14,356 nucleotides of DNA from Gemmatimonadales bacterium (GTDB lineage: Bacteria > Gemmatimonadota > Gemmatimonadetes > Gemmatimonadales > GWC2-71-9). Below are positions 1 through 8,899 of the stretch, piece after piece. The notes beneath the pieces were generated by a model that was not told where the DNA came from, ran no database searches, and saw only the letters and a list, made by a program, of their open reading frames with translations. A program made the position numbers and the translations under genes. How positions within the stretch are numbered: the stretch's first letter is position 1; each line of letters starts with the position of its first letter. The stretch is from the NCBI GenBank assembly GCA_013812695.1, contig JACCSZ010000061.1:1-14356 (forward strand), given 5' to 3'.

Positions 1-893
1 GTCGCGCGGGCGAGCATCATGTTGGCCACGTTGGTCGAGGCGATGAGCAGGACAAAGCCGACCGCGCCAAGCAGGACGAGGAGTGTGGGCCTGACCTCCT
101 GCACCAGCGATGCCTGCAGCGCCTCCACGGAGATGCTCCAGCCCTGATTGGAGGCCGGATGCTCGCGCCCGAGGCTGGCGGCGAGCGCACCCAGCGTCGC
201 GTGGGCGGCAGGTCGGGCTACGCCGGGCACCAGCCGGCCGACCACATAGTACGCGTGCAGCCCGCGGTTCTCCAGGATGTCCGCGGCATCGTGCGATACC
301 GGGACCCACACGTTGGCCTGCTCCGGCAATCGGAATCCGGCCGCGGCCACGCCGATCACCGTCATCGGTTTCCCGTCCACTCGGAGCACCCGGCCGACGA
401 CGTCGGTAGCTCCGCCGAAGCGGCCTTGCCAGACCTCGTGACTGATGACCACGACCGCGTCCCTGCCAGGGCGATCCTCATCGCCCGCGAAGGTGCGACC
501 CAGCGCCGGCTCCCGCCCGAGAACCCGGAAAAAATCCGCGCTCACCAGCGCGCCGGAGATCCGTTCGGGCCCGGTCAGCCCGGCGACATTGAACTGTTGC
601 TCGCGGAACAGCGCCATCGTGCGGAACACGCCGCCCTGCGCCCGCCAGTCCGTGAAGTTCGGAAACGAGACCGAGTTGAGGCTTCCGTCGGGGCGGATTT
701 CCCTGACCAGCACCAAGCTTGCCGGGTCCGCGTAGGGCAGCGGCCGCAGTAGCACGGCGTTCACCACGCTGAAGATGGCGGTGTTGGCGCCGATCCCCAG
801 CGCGAGCGTCAGAACCGCGATCGCGGTGAACCCGCGCGACCGCGCCAGCTGCCGGACGGCGTAGCGGATGTCGCGCCAGACGGTGTCGATCAT
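1..893 (-). CDS. Permease E: duplicated MacB/FtsX-type ABC permease, N-terminal part only (runs off left edge)
   Basis: The first 297 codons are open from ATG 893 to the window edge; reading the reverse strand gives no stop. The start overlaps the permease D stop (TGA 892-890) as ATGA, with a GAGGG site at 902-898. The product opens with MIDTVWRDIRYAVRQLARSR, then a first membrane helix containing LTLALGIGANTAIFSVV, the typical start of the ADOP/MacB permease family. A periplasmic MacB core domain follows at about residues 45-275 (it includes NFTDWR and SADFFRVLGREPALGRTF). The first FtsX domain has just begun at the edge. There the family motif LLIACANVANLLLARA reads LLIASTNVANMMLARA, which differs from the other four permeases. 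By analogy with the neighbours it should be about 800 residues. It is an inner-membrane export permease of unknown substrate; the missing C-terminal half cannot be judged. Confidence 0.88.
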   Translation of the reverse strand, partial: MIDTVWRDIRYAVRQLARSRGFTAIAVLTLALGIGANTAIFSVVNAVLLRPLPYADPASLVLVREIRPDGSLNSVSFPNFTDWRAQGGVFRTMALFREQQFNVAGLTGPERISGALVSADFFRVLGREPALGRTFAGDEDRPGRDAVVVISHEVWQGRFGGATDVVGRVLRVDGKPMTVIGVAAAGFRLPEQANVWVPVSHDAADILENRGLHAYYVVGRLVPGVARPAAHATLGALAASLGREHPASNQGWSISVEALQASLVQEVRPTLLVLLGAVGFVLLIASTNVANMMLARA

Positions 894-3352
894 TCGGCCC
901 TCAAGGATGTCATCGGGTCCACCCGCACCGCACGCCGGGCCGGCAGGTAGCTGGCCGCGAGTGCGATCCCGCCGAGCAGAGCCGCGACGCTCAGATAGGT
1001 GACCGGATCCCGCGCGCTCACCCCGTAGAGCTGGCTGGTGAGCACCCGGCCCAGCAGCCACGCGCCACCGAGGCCGAGCGCAAGGCCGACGGCCACCAGT
1101 CGCATGCCTTGGCCCACCACCAGCCCGAGCACCTCGCGGGACCCGGCGCCGAGCGCCATGCGGATGCCGATCTCGTGGCGGCGCTGGCTCGTGGCATAGG
1201 CCATCACGCCGTAAATTCCGATGACCGACAGCACGAGGGCGATCCCCGCGAACAGCGTCAGCAGCAGCAGCGAGAACCGCCGCTCTGCGCCGGCATCGGC
1301 GAGGATGCGGGTCATCGGCATGATGCCGAAGATTGGTTGCTCGGGATCGACGCCGCGGATCGCCTTCATGGCGGCCGGGGCGAGCGCCTCGGGCCGGCCC
1401 TCCGTCCGGATCACGACGGCCATCTGCTGGCCGGTGAACCGCCGGGCCGACACGAAAATCTCCTCGCGCGCCGGCAGGTCCAGCCGGAGCTGCCGGACGT
1501 CGCCCACCACGCCGACGATGTTCGCGAGCGGACCGTCCGGCCCGAACAGCCGGATCTGGCGTCCCACCGGATTCTCGTTGGGCCAATACTTGGCGACCAT
1601 CGTCCGGTTGATCACCGCTTCGGCGGGGGCGGTGGAGTCCCGCTCGCCGCCGACGGTGCGGCCACGGAGCATGGGAATTTCCATCGTCTCGAAGTAATTC
1701 GGCGTGACGCTCCGGAACTCGGCACTCCGCGGGGGCTCGTCGGGGGCCAGCGGGCGATCCACGATTTCGAAGCCGGCGTCGCTCTGCCCCTTGAGCGGCA
1801 GCTGCGAGGCGAGCGCCGCCTGCCGGACGCCCGGCACCGCCTCCACCGCGGCGACCGCGCGGTCGTAGAACGCGAGCCGCTGCTCTGGCGTGAAGTAGCG
1901 GCCCTTTTCCGGCTCGTTCGGCCAGGGGAGCCACACCTGAAGCGTCAGCAGCGCCTCCGGGTTGAAGCCCGGCTCGACCTGGATCAGCCGCTCGAAGCTT
2001 CGGAGCAGGAGCCCCGCGCCGGCCAGCAGCACCAGGGCGAGGGCCACCTCGAGCACCACGAGTCCGCTACGGATCCGGCTCCGCCGGGCGCCCTCACTCA
2101 TCCCTTTGCCGGTGTCCCTGAGCACGCTCTGAAGGTCGGCGCGGGACGCCTGGAGCGCGGGCAGCAGCCCGAACCCGACGCCGGTCAGCACGATGAGGCC
2201 CGCGGTGAAAGCCAGCACGGACCGGTCGAGCCCGATCTCCCGGGCGCGCGGCAGGTACAGCATCGCCATGTCGCTGAGCGCGCTCGTGCCCCACACCGCC
2301 AGCAGGAGACCGAGCGCGCCGCCCAGCGTGGCGAGCACGAGGCTCTCCGTCAGCAACTGGCGCACGATGCTCCGGCGACTACCGCCGATCGCCGTCCGGA
2401 TGGCGATCTCGCGCCCACGGGTAGTCGCGCGCGCGAGCAGGAGATTGGCCACGTTGGCGCACGCGATGAGCAGCACGCATCCCACCGCGCCCAGCAGGAT
2501 GAGGAGCGCCGGCCGCACTTTTCCGACCATGCGCTCCGCCAGCGGGACGGCGTCGACCCGCCAGCCCGCCGCCCGCGAGTAGGCCTCGGGGTACTGCGCG
2601 TACCACCGCTCCCGGAGCCCGTCGAGTGACCGCTGCGCCTCGGCGAGCGTGCGGCCCGGCGCGAGGCGGGCCACCGCGGCGAGCACCCGGAAGTCCCGGT
2701 TGTTCAGGAAATTGGGATCGGGGCTGGTGACGTCGATCGGGACCCAGAGCTCGAGCGGGGTCGCGGCGTTGTCGATCGGATGCCGGAAGCCCGGCGGCAT
2801 GACGCCGATGATGGTGATCGGGTCGTCGTCCAGCCTCACCTTCGTGCCGATCGCCGCCGGATTTCCGCCGAAGCTCCGTTGCCAAAGCTCGTGCGAGATC
2901 AGCGCGACGTACCCGACGTGGCCGTCGGTGTCCTCGAGGGTGAAGTCGCGGCCCAGTGCCGGCGGCACGGCGAGGACGCGGAAGAAGTTCGGCGAGACCC
3001 CCGCGCCCGCGATCCGTACCGGCTCGCCACTCCCCGTCAGGTTGATGTTGATCGGCCAGGCCCCGGCCACATCCGCGAAGGCGTTGACCTCGCGCTGGTA
3101 GTCATTGAGCTCGGGGGCCGATACCGGGAGGTTGGTCACCCCCCGCGCGCTCAACCCCGACGTCAGCGATACCAGGCGGTCCGGCTCCCCGTACGCCAGC
3201 GGCCGGAGCAGCACGGCGTTGACCACGCTGAAAATCGCGGTGTTGGCCCCGATGCCGAGCCCCAGCGTGAGCACGGCGACCGCCGTGAAGGCGGGGCTCC
3301 GCCCCAGCCCGCGAAGCGCGAAACGGACATCGCGCCAGAACGCGTCCATCAT
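890..3352 (-). CDS. Permease D: duplicated MacB/FtsX-type (ADOP-like) ABC transporter permease
   Basis: An 820-residue inner-membrane protein made of two MacB-like halves. Half 1 has an N-terminal amphipathic stretch (FWRDVRFALRGLGRSP), TM1 at about 21-44 (LTLGLGIGANTAIFSVV), a periplasmic core domain to about 280, and an FtsX domain at about 282-415 containing LLIACANVANLLLARA and the cytoplasmic coupling motif REIAIRTAIGGSRR. Half 2 starts with TM5 at about 426-452 (ALALVLLAGAGLLLRSF), has a second periplasmic domain with NIVGVVGDVRQ, and ends in a second FtsX domain from about 697 with HEIGIRMALGAG. It finishes with the family tail VDPMTSLRAE, so the C-terminus is complete. About eight membrane segments are expected. 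ATG 3352 overlaps the ATPase B stop as ATGA; a second ATG follows at 3349. It sits directly behind ATPase B, which probably energises it. The substrate is unknown. Confidence 0.92.
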   Translation of the reverse strand: MMDAFWRDVRFALRGLGRSPAFTAVAVLTLGLGIGANTAIFSVVNAVLLRPLAYGEPDRLVSLTSGLSARGVTNLPVSAPELNDYQREVNAFADVAGAWPININLTGSGEPVRIAGAGVSPNFFRVLAVPPALGRDFTLEDTDGHVGYVALISHELWQRSFGGNPAAIGTKVRLDDDPITIIGVMPPGFRHPIDNAATPLELWVPIDVTSPDPNFLNNRDFRVLAAVARLAPGRTLAEAQRSLDGLRERWYAQYPEAYSRAAGWRVDAVPLAERMVGKVRPALLILLGAVGCVLLIACANVANLLLARATTRGREIAIRTAIGGSRRSIVRQLLTESLVLATLGGALGLLLAVWGTSALSDMAMLYLPRAREIGLDRSVLAFTAGLIVLTGVGFGLLPALQASRADLQSVLRDTGKGMSEGARRSRIRSGLVVLEVALALVLLAGAGLLLRSFERLIQVEPGFNPEALLTLQVWLPWPNEPEKGRYFTPEQRLAFYDRAVAAVEAVPGVRQAALASQLPLKGQSDAGFEIVDRPLAPDEPPRSAEFRSVTPNYFETMEIPMLRGRTVGGERDSTAPAEAVINRTMVAKYWPNENPVGRQIRLFGPDGPLANIVGVVGDVRQLRLDLPAREEIFVSARRFTGQQMAVVIRTEGRPEALAPAAMKAIRGVDPEQPIFGIMPMTRILADAGAERRFSLLLLTLFAGIALVLSVIGIYGVMAYATSQRRHEIGIRMALGAGSREVLGLVVGQGMRLVAVGLALGLGGAWLLGRVLTSQLYGVSARDPVTYLSVAALLGGIALAASYLPARRAVRVDPMTSLRAE

Positions 3353-4059
3353 GCCACCTCCCGATCCACGGACGCCGCCGGCACCACGCGGCCGTCATAC
3401 AGGTACACCGACCGCTGCGCCTCGCGGAGGTACCGCGGGTCGTGGGTGACGACCACGATCGTGGCGCCCCCCTCGTGCAGCTCGCGCAGCAGCGTCATGA
3501 CGGCGGAGCCGCTGGCGGAATCGAGATTGCCGGTCGGCTCGTCGGCCAGGAGCACGAGCGGCTTGCCCGCCACCGCCCGCGCAACTGCCACGCGCTGCTG
3601 CTGCCCGCCGGACAGTTGCGCCGGATAGTGCTGCAGCCGATGCAGCATCCCCACGCGCTCCAGCGCCTCGTGCGCCGCGCCCCGGCGCTCCGCCGCCGGC
3701 ATGCCCCGGTAGCGGAGCCGCAGCTCGACGTTCTCGAACACCGTGAGATCGCCGATGAGGTTGAAGGCCTGGAAGATGAACCCGATGGCCCGGGCCCGGA
3801 CCCGCGCCCGCTGCGACGGCGAGAGCGTCGAGACCGGCTCGCCCGCGAGCACGTAGCTGCCCTCGCTGGGCGAGTCCAGCAGCCCGAGCAGCGAGAGCAG
3901 CGACGTCTTGCCGCAGCCGGACGGCCCGCACACCGCCACGTACTGGCCTGCCCGGATATCGAGATCGACGCCCGACAGCGCGTGGGTCTCGACCTCCTCG
4001 GTATGGAAGACCTTGGAGATGCCGGTGAGTCGGATCAGCGGGTCGATGGCGAGGGCCAT
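3349..4059 (-). CDS. ATPase B: MacB/LolD-type ABC transporter ATP-binding protein
   Basis: A 236-residue soluble ATPase of the type that powers LolCDE, MacB and FtsX-like permeases. It has Walker A GPSGCGKT (45-52), Q-loop Gln97 in GFIFQAFNLIGDLTV, ABC signature LSGGQ (149-153), Walker B LVLLADE (168-174) with the catalytic glutamate, D-loop NLD, and H-loop His206 in VVVTHD. All nucleotide-binding elements are intact and the length is normal for the family. ATG 4059 is preceded by GGAG at 4069-4066 with a 6-nt gap; this site overlaps the stop of permease C. It is about 70% identical to ATPase A by my hand alignment (158 of 221 positions), which points to duplication inside the operon. It is probably the energy source for permeases D and E and perhaps for others. 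The exact partner assignment is inferred from gene order. Confidence 0.95.
   Translation of the reverse strand: MALAIDPLIRLTGISKVFHTEEVETHALSGVDLDIRAGQYVAVCGPSGCGKTSLLSLLGLLDSPSEGSYVLAGEPVSTLSPSQRARVRARAIGFIFQAFNLIGDLTVFENVELRLRYRGMPAAERRGAAHEALERVGMLHRLQHYPAQLSGGQQQRVAVARAVAGKPLVLLADEPTGNLDSASGSAVMTLLRELHEGGATIVVVTHDPRYLREAQRSVYLYDGRVVPAASVDREVA
3356..3362 (-). promoter_or_regulatory. Ribosome binding site of permease D (two candidate starts)
   Basis: The minus strand reads GGGAGGT here, then GGC, then ATGATG. From GGAGG the gap is 4 nt to ATG 3352 and 7 nt to ATG 3349. The second spacing is nearer the usual optimum and matches the N-terminal length of permeases A and B. The ATPase B stop codon lies between the two ATGs, so terminating ribosomes could use either. 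Confidence 0.6.
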
Positions 4060-4062
4060 GAC

Positions 4063-6483
4063 CTACTCCGCCCTCAGCGCCACGGCGGGATCCACGCGAG
4101 CCGCCCGCCGGGCCGGCAGCACCGCCGCCGAGAGCGCTACCAGCGAGAGCACCACGATGCCGGCCGCCAGCGTCGGCGGGTCGGTGGGGCTCACCTGGTA
4201 AAGCAGGTTGCCGAGGAATCGAGACAGCAGGAGCGCGCCGGCGAGCCCAAGTGCCAGCCCCGCGGCGGTGAGCGCCGCCGCGTGGCCCACGACCAGCCGG
4301 AGCACCCGGCCCTGGCCCGCGCCCAGCGCCACCCGGATGCCGATCTCCTGCGTGCGCTGGGTGACGCCGTACGAGATGACGCCGTACACCCCGATCGCCG
4401 CGAGCAGCAGGGCGATCCCGCCGAACACCGTTAGCAGCATCGTGCTGAACCGGGACGACGCGAGCGAGGCGATCCGCCGATCGTCCATCGTCCCGATCGC
4501 GTACACGGGCAGCGAGCGGTCCACGCCCCACACCGCGTCGCGCATCGCGCCAGTCAGGGTGACCGGGTCACCCTGGGTCCGGACAGCGAGCGTCATCGTG
4601 CGATCGATCCAATGCCACGCCGCGGCGGGGGCCTGCGCCATCGGGAGATAGAACTCCGGCGGAGGCGCCTCGCCTATCCCGCGGGCCCGCACGTCCGCCA
4701 CGACACCGACCACGACCTTCCAGCTGGGGGAGCCATCTGGACCCGGCTCGCAGCACGCGACCCGCTTGCCGATGGGGTCCTCACCAGGCCACGCCTGCCG
4801 GGCGAGCGTCTCGTTGATCACCATCACCAGCGGTGCGCCGGCGCGATCCTCCGCTGTGAAGGCCCGCCCTCGGAGGAGCCGGATGCCCATCGTTTGGAAA
4901 TACCCCGGCGTCACCAGGCGCAGGTCGGCCTGAATGCTGGACGCGAGATCGAAGGAGCGACCTTCCGGAATCAGGCCGTTGCTGCTCCCGTCCTCGAACG
5001 GCGCCGACGACACGAGCCCCGCCGCCGTCACGCCCGGCGCCTGCTCCAGCCGCTCGGCGATGCGGGCAAAGGACTGCTCGCTACGCTCGGGCGTGTCGTA
5101 GCCGATGGCCGGCAGCGAAACCCGGGCGACGAGCACACCCCGCGGGTCGAAGCCCGCGTGCACGTCGTCGAGCGCGACGGCGCTCCGTATCAGCAGCCCG
5201 GCGCCGGTGAGCAACACCAGCGCGAGGGCGATCTCCCCCACCACCAGCGCGCTCCGGAGCCGGTCGCGTCGGCCGGCGGTTGCCGAGCGCCCGCCCTCCT
5301 TAAGCGAATCCTGCGGGAGCTGGGCTGCCATGCGTGTGGCGGGCGCGAGCCCGAAAATCAATCCCGAGAGCAGAGTGAGCAAGAACACGAACCCGAGCAC
5401 CGGGGCATCCACCCGCGCAAGCGCCAGCCGCGGCACGTCTTCCGGCCCGATCGCCACCAGGCCCGCCACCCCCCAGTACGCCGCGAGCACGCCGAGCGCT
5501 CCACCCGCCGCCGCCAGGACCAAGGTTTCCGCGAGCGCGTGTCGGAGGAGGTGACCGCGGCCCGCGCCGATCGCCGCACGGATGGCGGTTTCCCGAGCGC
5601 GCGCGGTCGCGCGGGCCAGGAGCAGGTTGGCGATGTTCGCGCAGGCGATGAGCAGGACGAAGCCGACTGCGCCGAGCAGGATGAAGAGCCGGGGGCGGTA
5701 GTCGCGTACCAGCTCCTCGTGCAGCCGGGTAGCGGCGAGCTCGCGCTCGGCGTTGTCCTCGGGAAAGGTTTCGCGGAGACTGCGCGCGAGCCGGTCGAGC
5801 TCAGGCTGAACCTGCGCCAGCGCGACGCCCGGCCTCAGCCGCCCGAGCACGAGCAGGTAGTGCTCATCGTGCTCCGCGAGCCGCTCCGGGGTGAACGCGA
5901 CCGGCACCCACAGCTCCTCGCCGTACACGGTGTAGTCGAGCGCCCTGGGCATCACGCCGATCACTCGCCGGGGCGCGCCGTCGATGCGGATGTCGCGGCC
6001 AACGATCGCGGGGTCCGCGCCGAACCGCCGCCGCCAGAGTCCGTCGCTCAGTACCACCACTCCATCGCTGCCAGGCCGGTCCTCCTCCGGAAGGAACGAC
6101 CGGCCGAGCGCCGGCGCCACGCCGAGCATGGTGAAGAAATCGGCGCCGACGCGTGCCCCGGTCACATTCTCCGGCAGGTCGGCCCCCGCCAGGTTGACGC
6201 TCGCCGCCTGCATCGGGACGAGGTGCTGGAACAGTCCGCCCTCCCGCTTGATGTCCGCCCAGTTCCCGGCGGACATCGAGCCTGGGCTGCCCCGCCAGAC
6301 CTCACGAACCAGGAGAACGCCGTCGGGATCGGCGAACGGCAGCGGGCGGAACAGCACCGCGTAGACCACGCTGAAGACCGCGGTCGCGGCGCCGATGCAG
6401 AGCGCGAGCGTGCCTACCACCGCGCCGACCAGCGTGGGGCTCCGCCGGAGGGAGCGGACGGCATAGCGCAAGCTGGTGAGCAT
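4063..6483 (-). CDS. Permease C: duplicated MacB/FtsX-type (ADOP-like) ABC transporter permease
   Basis: An 806-residue two-half permease. TM1 lies near residues 15-40 but is atypical: the family motif LGIGANTAIFS reads LCIGAATAVFS. A MacB core domain follows, then FtsX domain 1 from about 275 with LLIACANIANLLLARA and RETAIRAAIGAGR. TM5 at about 407-432 contains ALALVLLTGAGLLIRS. The second periplasmic domain carries an unusual Cys pair (RVACCEPGPDG) before VVGVVADVR. FtsX domain 2 begins near 681 with QEIGIRVALGAG, and the tail is VDPAVALRAE. I chose ATG 6483 because AGAGGA at 6495-6490 lies 6 nt upstream; it abuts the alternative ATG 6489 (808 residues), which would overlap the permease B stop as ATGA. 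The reading frame stays open far upstream inside permease B, but that stretch is an out-of-frame shadow. The gene ends 3 nt before ATPase B. Confidence 0.91.
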   Translation of the reverse strand: MLTSLRYAVRSLRRSPTLVGAVVGTLALCIGAATAVFSVVYAVLFRPLPFADPDGVLLVREVWRGSPGSMSAGNWADIKREGGLFQHLVPMQAASVNLAGADLPENVTGARVGADFFTMLGVAPALGRSFLPEEDRPGSDGVVVLSDGLWRRRFGADPAIVGRDIRIDGAPRRVIGVMPRALDYTVYGEELWVPVAFTPERLAEHDEHYLLVLGRLRPGVALAQVQPELDRLARSLRETFPEDNAERELAATRLHEELVRDYRPRLFILLGAVGFVLLIACANIANLLLARATARARETAIRAAIGAGRGHLLRHALAETLVLAAAGGALGVLAAYWGVAGLVAIGPEDVPRLALARVDAPVLGFVFLLTLLSGLIFGLAPATRMAAQLPQDSLKEGGRSATAGRRDRLRSALVVGEIALALVLLTGAGLLIRSAVALDDVHAGFDPRGVLVARVSLPAIGYDTPERSEQSFARIAERLEQAPGVTAAGLVSSAPFEDGSSNGLIPEGRSFDLASSIQADLRLVTPGYFQTMGIRLLRGRAFTAEDRAGAPLVMVINETLARQAWPGEDPIGKRVACCEPGPDGSPSWKVVVGVVADVRARGIGEAPPPEFYLPMAQAPAAAWHWIDRTMTLAVRTQGDPVTLTGAMRDAVWGVDRSLPVYAIGTMDDRRIASLASSRFSTMLLTVFGGIALLLAAIGVYGVISYGVTQRTQEIGIRVALGAGQGRVLRLVVGHAAALTAAGLALGLAGALLLSRFLGNLLYQVSPTDPPTLAAGIVVLSLVALSAAVLPARRAARVDPAVALRAE

Positions 6484-6485
6484 CG

Positions 6486-8894
6486 TCATTCCTCTCGCAG
6501 CGCCGAGACCGGATCGGCGTGTGCCGCACGCCGGGCGGGCAGGTAGCTCGCGAGCAGCGCCACAGCGGCCAGGAAGGCGGCTACGGCTCCATAGGTGACG
6601 GGATCGGTGCTGCCCACCCCGTACAGCAGCCCGCGAAGCACCCGGCTGGCGGCGGCCGCCCCGGCCAGCCCGAGCGCCAGTCCCGCCGCGACGGGCGCCA
6701 TCCCCTGGCGGATTACGAGCCGCAGCACGTCGGCGCTGCGTGCGCCGAGCGCCACGCGGATGCCCAATTCGCGGGTCCGCTGCGCCACGCCATAGGCGAT
6801 GACGCCGTAGATGCCGATTGCAGCGAGCATCAGCGCCGTTAGCGCGAACCCGCCCAGCAGCAGCGCGTTGACGCGCGGGCGGGCCATGGTGTCGGCCAGG
6901 CGATCGTGCATCGTCGCGACGCGGGAGAGGGCGAGGTTCGCGTCCACGGCCCCGACGGCGTGCTTCAGATCGGGGACCAACCGGAGGGGGTCGCCGCCGG
7001 TCCGCGCGGCGATGGTCAGCGATCGGCTCGAGACCTGGGCGAGCGGCAGATACATCTGAGGATGCGCGACGCCGGCGGGGCCTGCCTGGCGGACGTCGCC
7101 CACGACGCCGATGACCGTCCTCCACACCGACGAGCTGTCCGCCGGATCGCCGAGGGTGACCCGCGCGCCGATCGGGTTGCCATCGGGCCAGTAGCGACGG
7201 GCGAGGGATTGGCTGATCACCGCGACCGCCGCGGCGTCTCCCCGGTCGGACGGCTCGTAGACTCGCCCCCGTACGAGCGGGATGCCGAACGTCCGGAAGT
7301 AGTCGGGCGTCGTCCGGAACACCACGGCATCCTGCACCACCTCCGGCGGCGGAGGCTCGACGCCGGCGATGCTGAACGACCAGTAGGGTGGCCCGTCCCC
7401 CACCGGCACGTCCGACGTCAGGGCCGCGGAGCCGACACCCGGAACGGACCGGACCCGCGCGAGCAGCGCACCGGCAAAGGCGACCTGGCGCTCGGGGTCG
7501 TCGTATCTGGACCGGGGGAGCGTCACGCTCGCCGTGACGATCCCGCCCGTCGCGAAACCGGGGTTCACCCGTTGGAGCCGGTCGAAGCTCCGGACGAGCA
7601 GCGCCGCGCCCACCAGCAGCATGCAGGCGAGGGCCACCTCACCCAGCACGAGCGCGGCGCGGACGCGGCCGGCCGACCGGCCCCCGGCGAGGGCGCGGCC
7701 ACCTTCGACCATTCCCGCGCGCGGATCAAGACGCAGCATCCGAAGCGCCGGCACGAGACCGGACAGCAGCCCCGTCGCGGTCGAGAGCCCCAGCGCAAAC
7801 GCGAGCGCATTGCCGCTGACCTCGATCTCGTCCAGCCGCGGGATCGTTCCTGGCGCCAGCCACTGAAGCGCACCCACGGCCCAGACCGCAAGGCCAACCC
7901 CGAGGGCGCCGCCCACCAGCGCGAGCACGAGGCTTTCGGTGAGCAACTGGCGGACGATCCGCCGTCGCGAGGCGCCCAGGGCCGCCCGAATCATCGCGTC
8001 GCGCTCCCGTGAGACCACGCGCGCGAGCGTCAGGTTGGCCACGTTGGCGCAGGCGATCAGCAGCACCAGCCCAACCGCGCCCATGAAGACCAGCAGCGCC
8101 GGCCGGATTTCGCCGACGATCAGCTCCTGAAGCGGCACCAGATCGACGTTCCATCCGCTGTTGGTCGCCGGATACGCTCGTGCCAGGCGGCGGCCGATGG
8201 TGGTCATTTCCTCCTGCGCGCGTCCGAGCTCGGCGCCGCGTCCGAGCCGGCCGACGACCTGGAGGAAATCGTTTCGGCGACCGAGCGTGGTGTCGGTCAC
8301 CAGCGGCGCGTAAATCTCCACCTCTTCGGGCAGCCCGAGACCGCGGGCACCCACCCCGACGATGGTGTGCGGCACGCCGCCGAGCACGATCTGCCGACCC
8401 ACCGCATCCACCCGCCCGCCGAAACGCCGCTGCCAGAAGCCACGGCCCAGCACCGCGGTGCGCGCCGCGCCGCCGCGCTCCTCCTCGACCCGGAAGTCCC
8501 GGCCCACCGGCACCGGCCCGCCCAGGACCCGGAAATAGTCGGCCGTAATCAAGGCCCCGCGCACGACCTGGGGCTCGCCGTCGCCGGTCACGGTGAATTG
8601 GGTGTTGGCCCACGCGGCCATTCCGGCGAACGCCCTGGTCTCCCGGCGCCAATCGAGGAAGTCCGGCAGGGACGCCGACTCTCGCCCGATCGCGGCGTGG
8701 TAGCCCCAGACGCTCACGAGACGGTCCGACTCTGGAAACGCGAGCGGACGGAGCAGCACGCCGTCGACGACGCTGAAGATGGCGGTGTTGGCGCCGATGC
8801 CGAGCCCGAGCGTGAGGGTGGCGGCCAGCGCGAACGCGGGAGCCTTTCGCAGCGCGCGCACGGCATACCGGAGATCCTGCAGGAGCGTGTCCAT
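6486..8894 (-). CDS. Permease B: duplicated MacB/FtsX-type (ADOP-like) ABC transporter permease
   Basis: An 802-residue two-half permease. The N-terminus MDTLLQDLRYAVRALRKAP leads into TM1 with LTLGLGIGANTAIFSVV at about 28-44. FtsX domain 1 starts near 273 (LLIACANVANLTLARV). Its cytoplasmic coupling segment reads RERDAMIRAALGASRRR, where the other permeases have RE(I/T)A(I/V)R. TM5 at about 414-438 contains EVALACMLLVGAALL. The second periplasmic domain has TVIGVVGDVRQ, and FtsX domain 2 from about 676 carries RELGIRVALGAR, with the tail ADPVSALREE. ATG 8894 has GGAG at 8906-8903 with an 8-nt gap and lies 5 nt after the permease A stop. An in-frame GTG at 8903 would overlap that stop but has no room for a ribosome site. 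The frame is open further upstream only as a shadow of permease A. It is probably served by ATPase A. Confidence 0.92.
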   Translation of the reverse strand: MDTLLQDLRYAVRALRKAPAFALAATLTLGLGIGANTAIFSVVDGVLLRPLAFPESDRLVSVWGYHAAIGRESASLPDFLDWRRETRAFAGMAAWANTQFTVTGDGEPQVVRGALITADYFRVLGGPVPVGRDFRVEEERGGAARTAVLGRGFWQRRFGGRVDAVGRQIVLGGVPHTIVGVGARGLGLPEEVEIYAPLVTDTTLGRRNDFLQVVGRLGRGAELGRAQEEMTTIGRRLARAYPATNSGWNVDLVPLQELIVGEIRPALLVFMGAVGLVLLIACANVANLTLARVVSRERDAMIRAALGASRRRIVRQLLTESLVLALVGGALGVGLAVWAVGALQWLAPGTIPRLDEIEVSGNALAFALGLSTATGLLSGLVPALRMLRLDPRAGMVEGGRALAGGRSAGRVRAALVLGEVALACMLLVGAALLVRSFDRLQRVNPGFATGGIVTASVTLPRSRYDDPERQVAFAGALLARVRSVPGVGSAALTSDVPVGDGPPYWSFSIAGVEPPPPEVVQDAVVFRTTPDYFRTFGIPLVRGRVYEPSDRGDAAAVAVISQSLARRYWPDGNPIGARVTLGDPADSSSVWRTVIGVVGDVRQAGPAGVAHPQMYLPLAQVSSRSLTIAARTGGDPLRLVPDLKHAVGAVDANLALSRVATMHDRLADTMARPRVNALLLGGFALTALMLAAIGIYGVIAYGVAQRTRELGIRVALGARSADVLRLVIRQGMAPVAAGLALGLAGAAAASRVLRGLLYGVGSTDPVTYGAVAAFLAAVALLASYLPARRAAHADPVSALREE
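6490..6495 (-). promoter_or_regulatory. Ribosome binding site of permease C, decides the start
   Basis: The minus strand reads AGAGGA directly followed by ATGACGATG. The gap is zero to ATG 6489 and 6 nt to ATG 6483, so the second ATG is the likely initiation codon. Confidence 0.6.
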
Positions 8895-8899
8895 CGACG

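Noticed and set aside
1109..2629. A 506-codon open frame on the plus strand opposite permease D, and similar long antisense frames at 4612-6546, 6906-8012 and 9365-10363
   Set aside because: They are mirror frames of strongly supported permease genes in GC-rich DNA. Their products are Arg/Gly/His/Glu-rich with no recognisable domain or ribosome site.
6490..7125. Upstream extension of the permease C frame (also of permease B to 9554 and permease A to 11893)
   Set aside because: The extensions lie out of frame inside the preceding gene, are Arg/Gly/Ala-rich, and disappear if starts are placed at the ribosome sites next to the conserved N-terminal helix.
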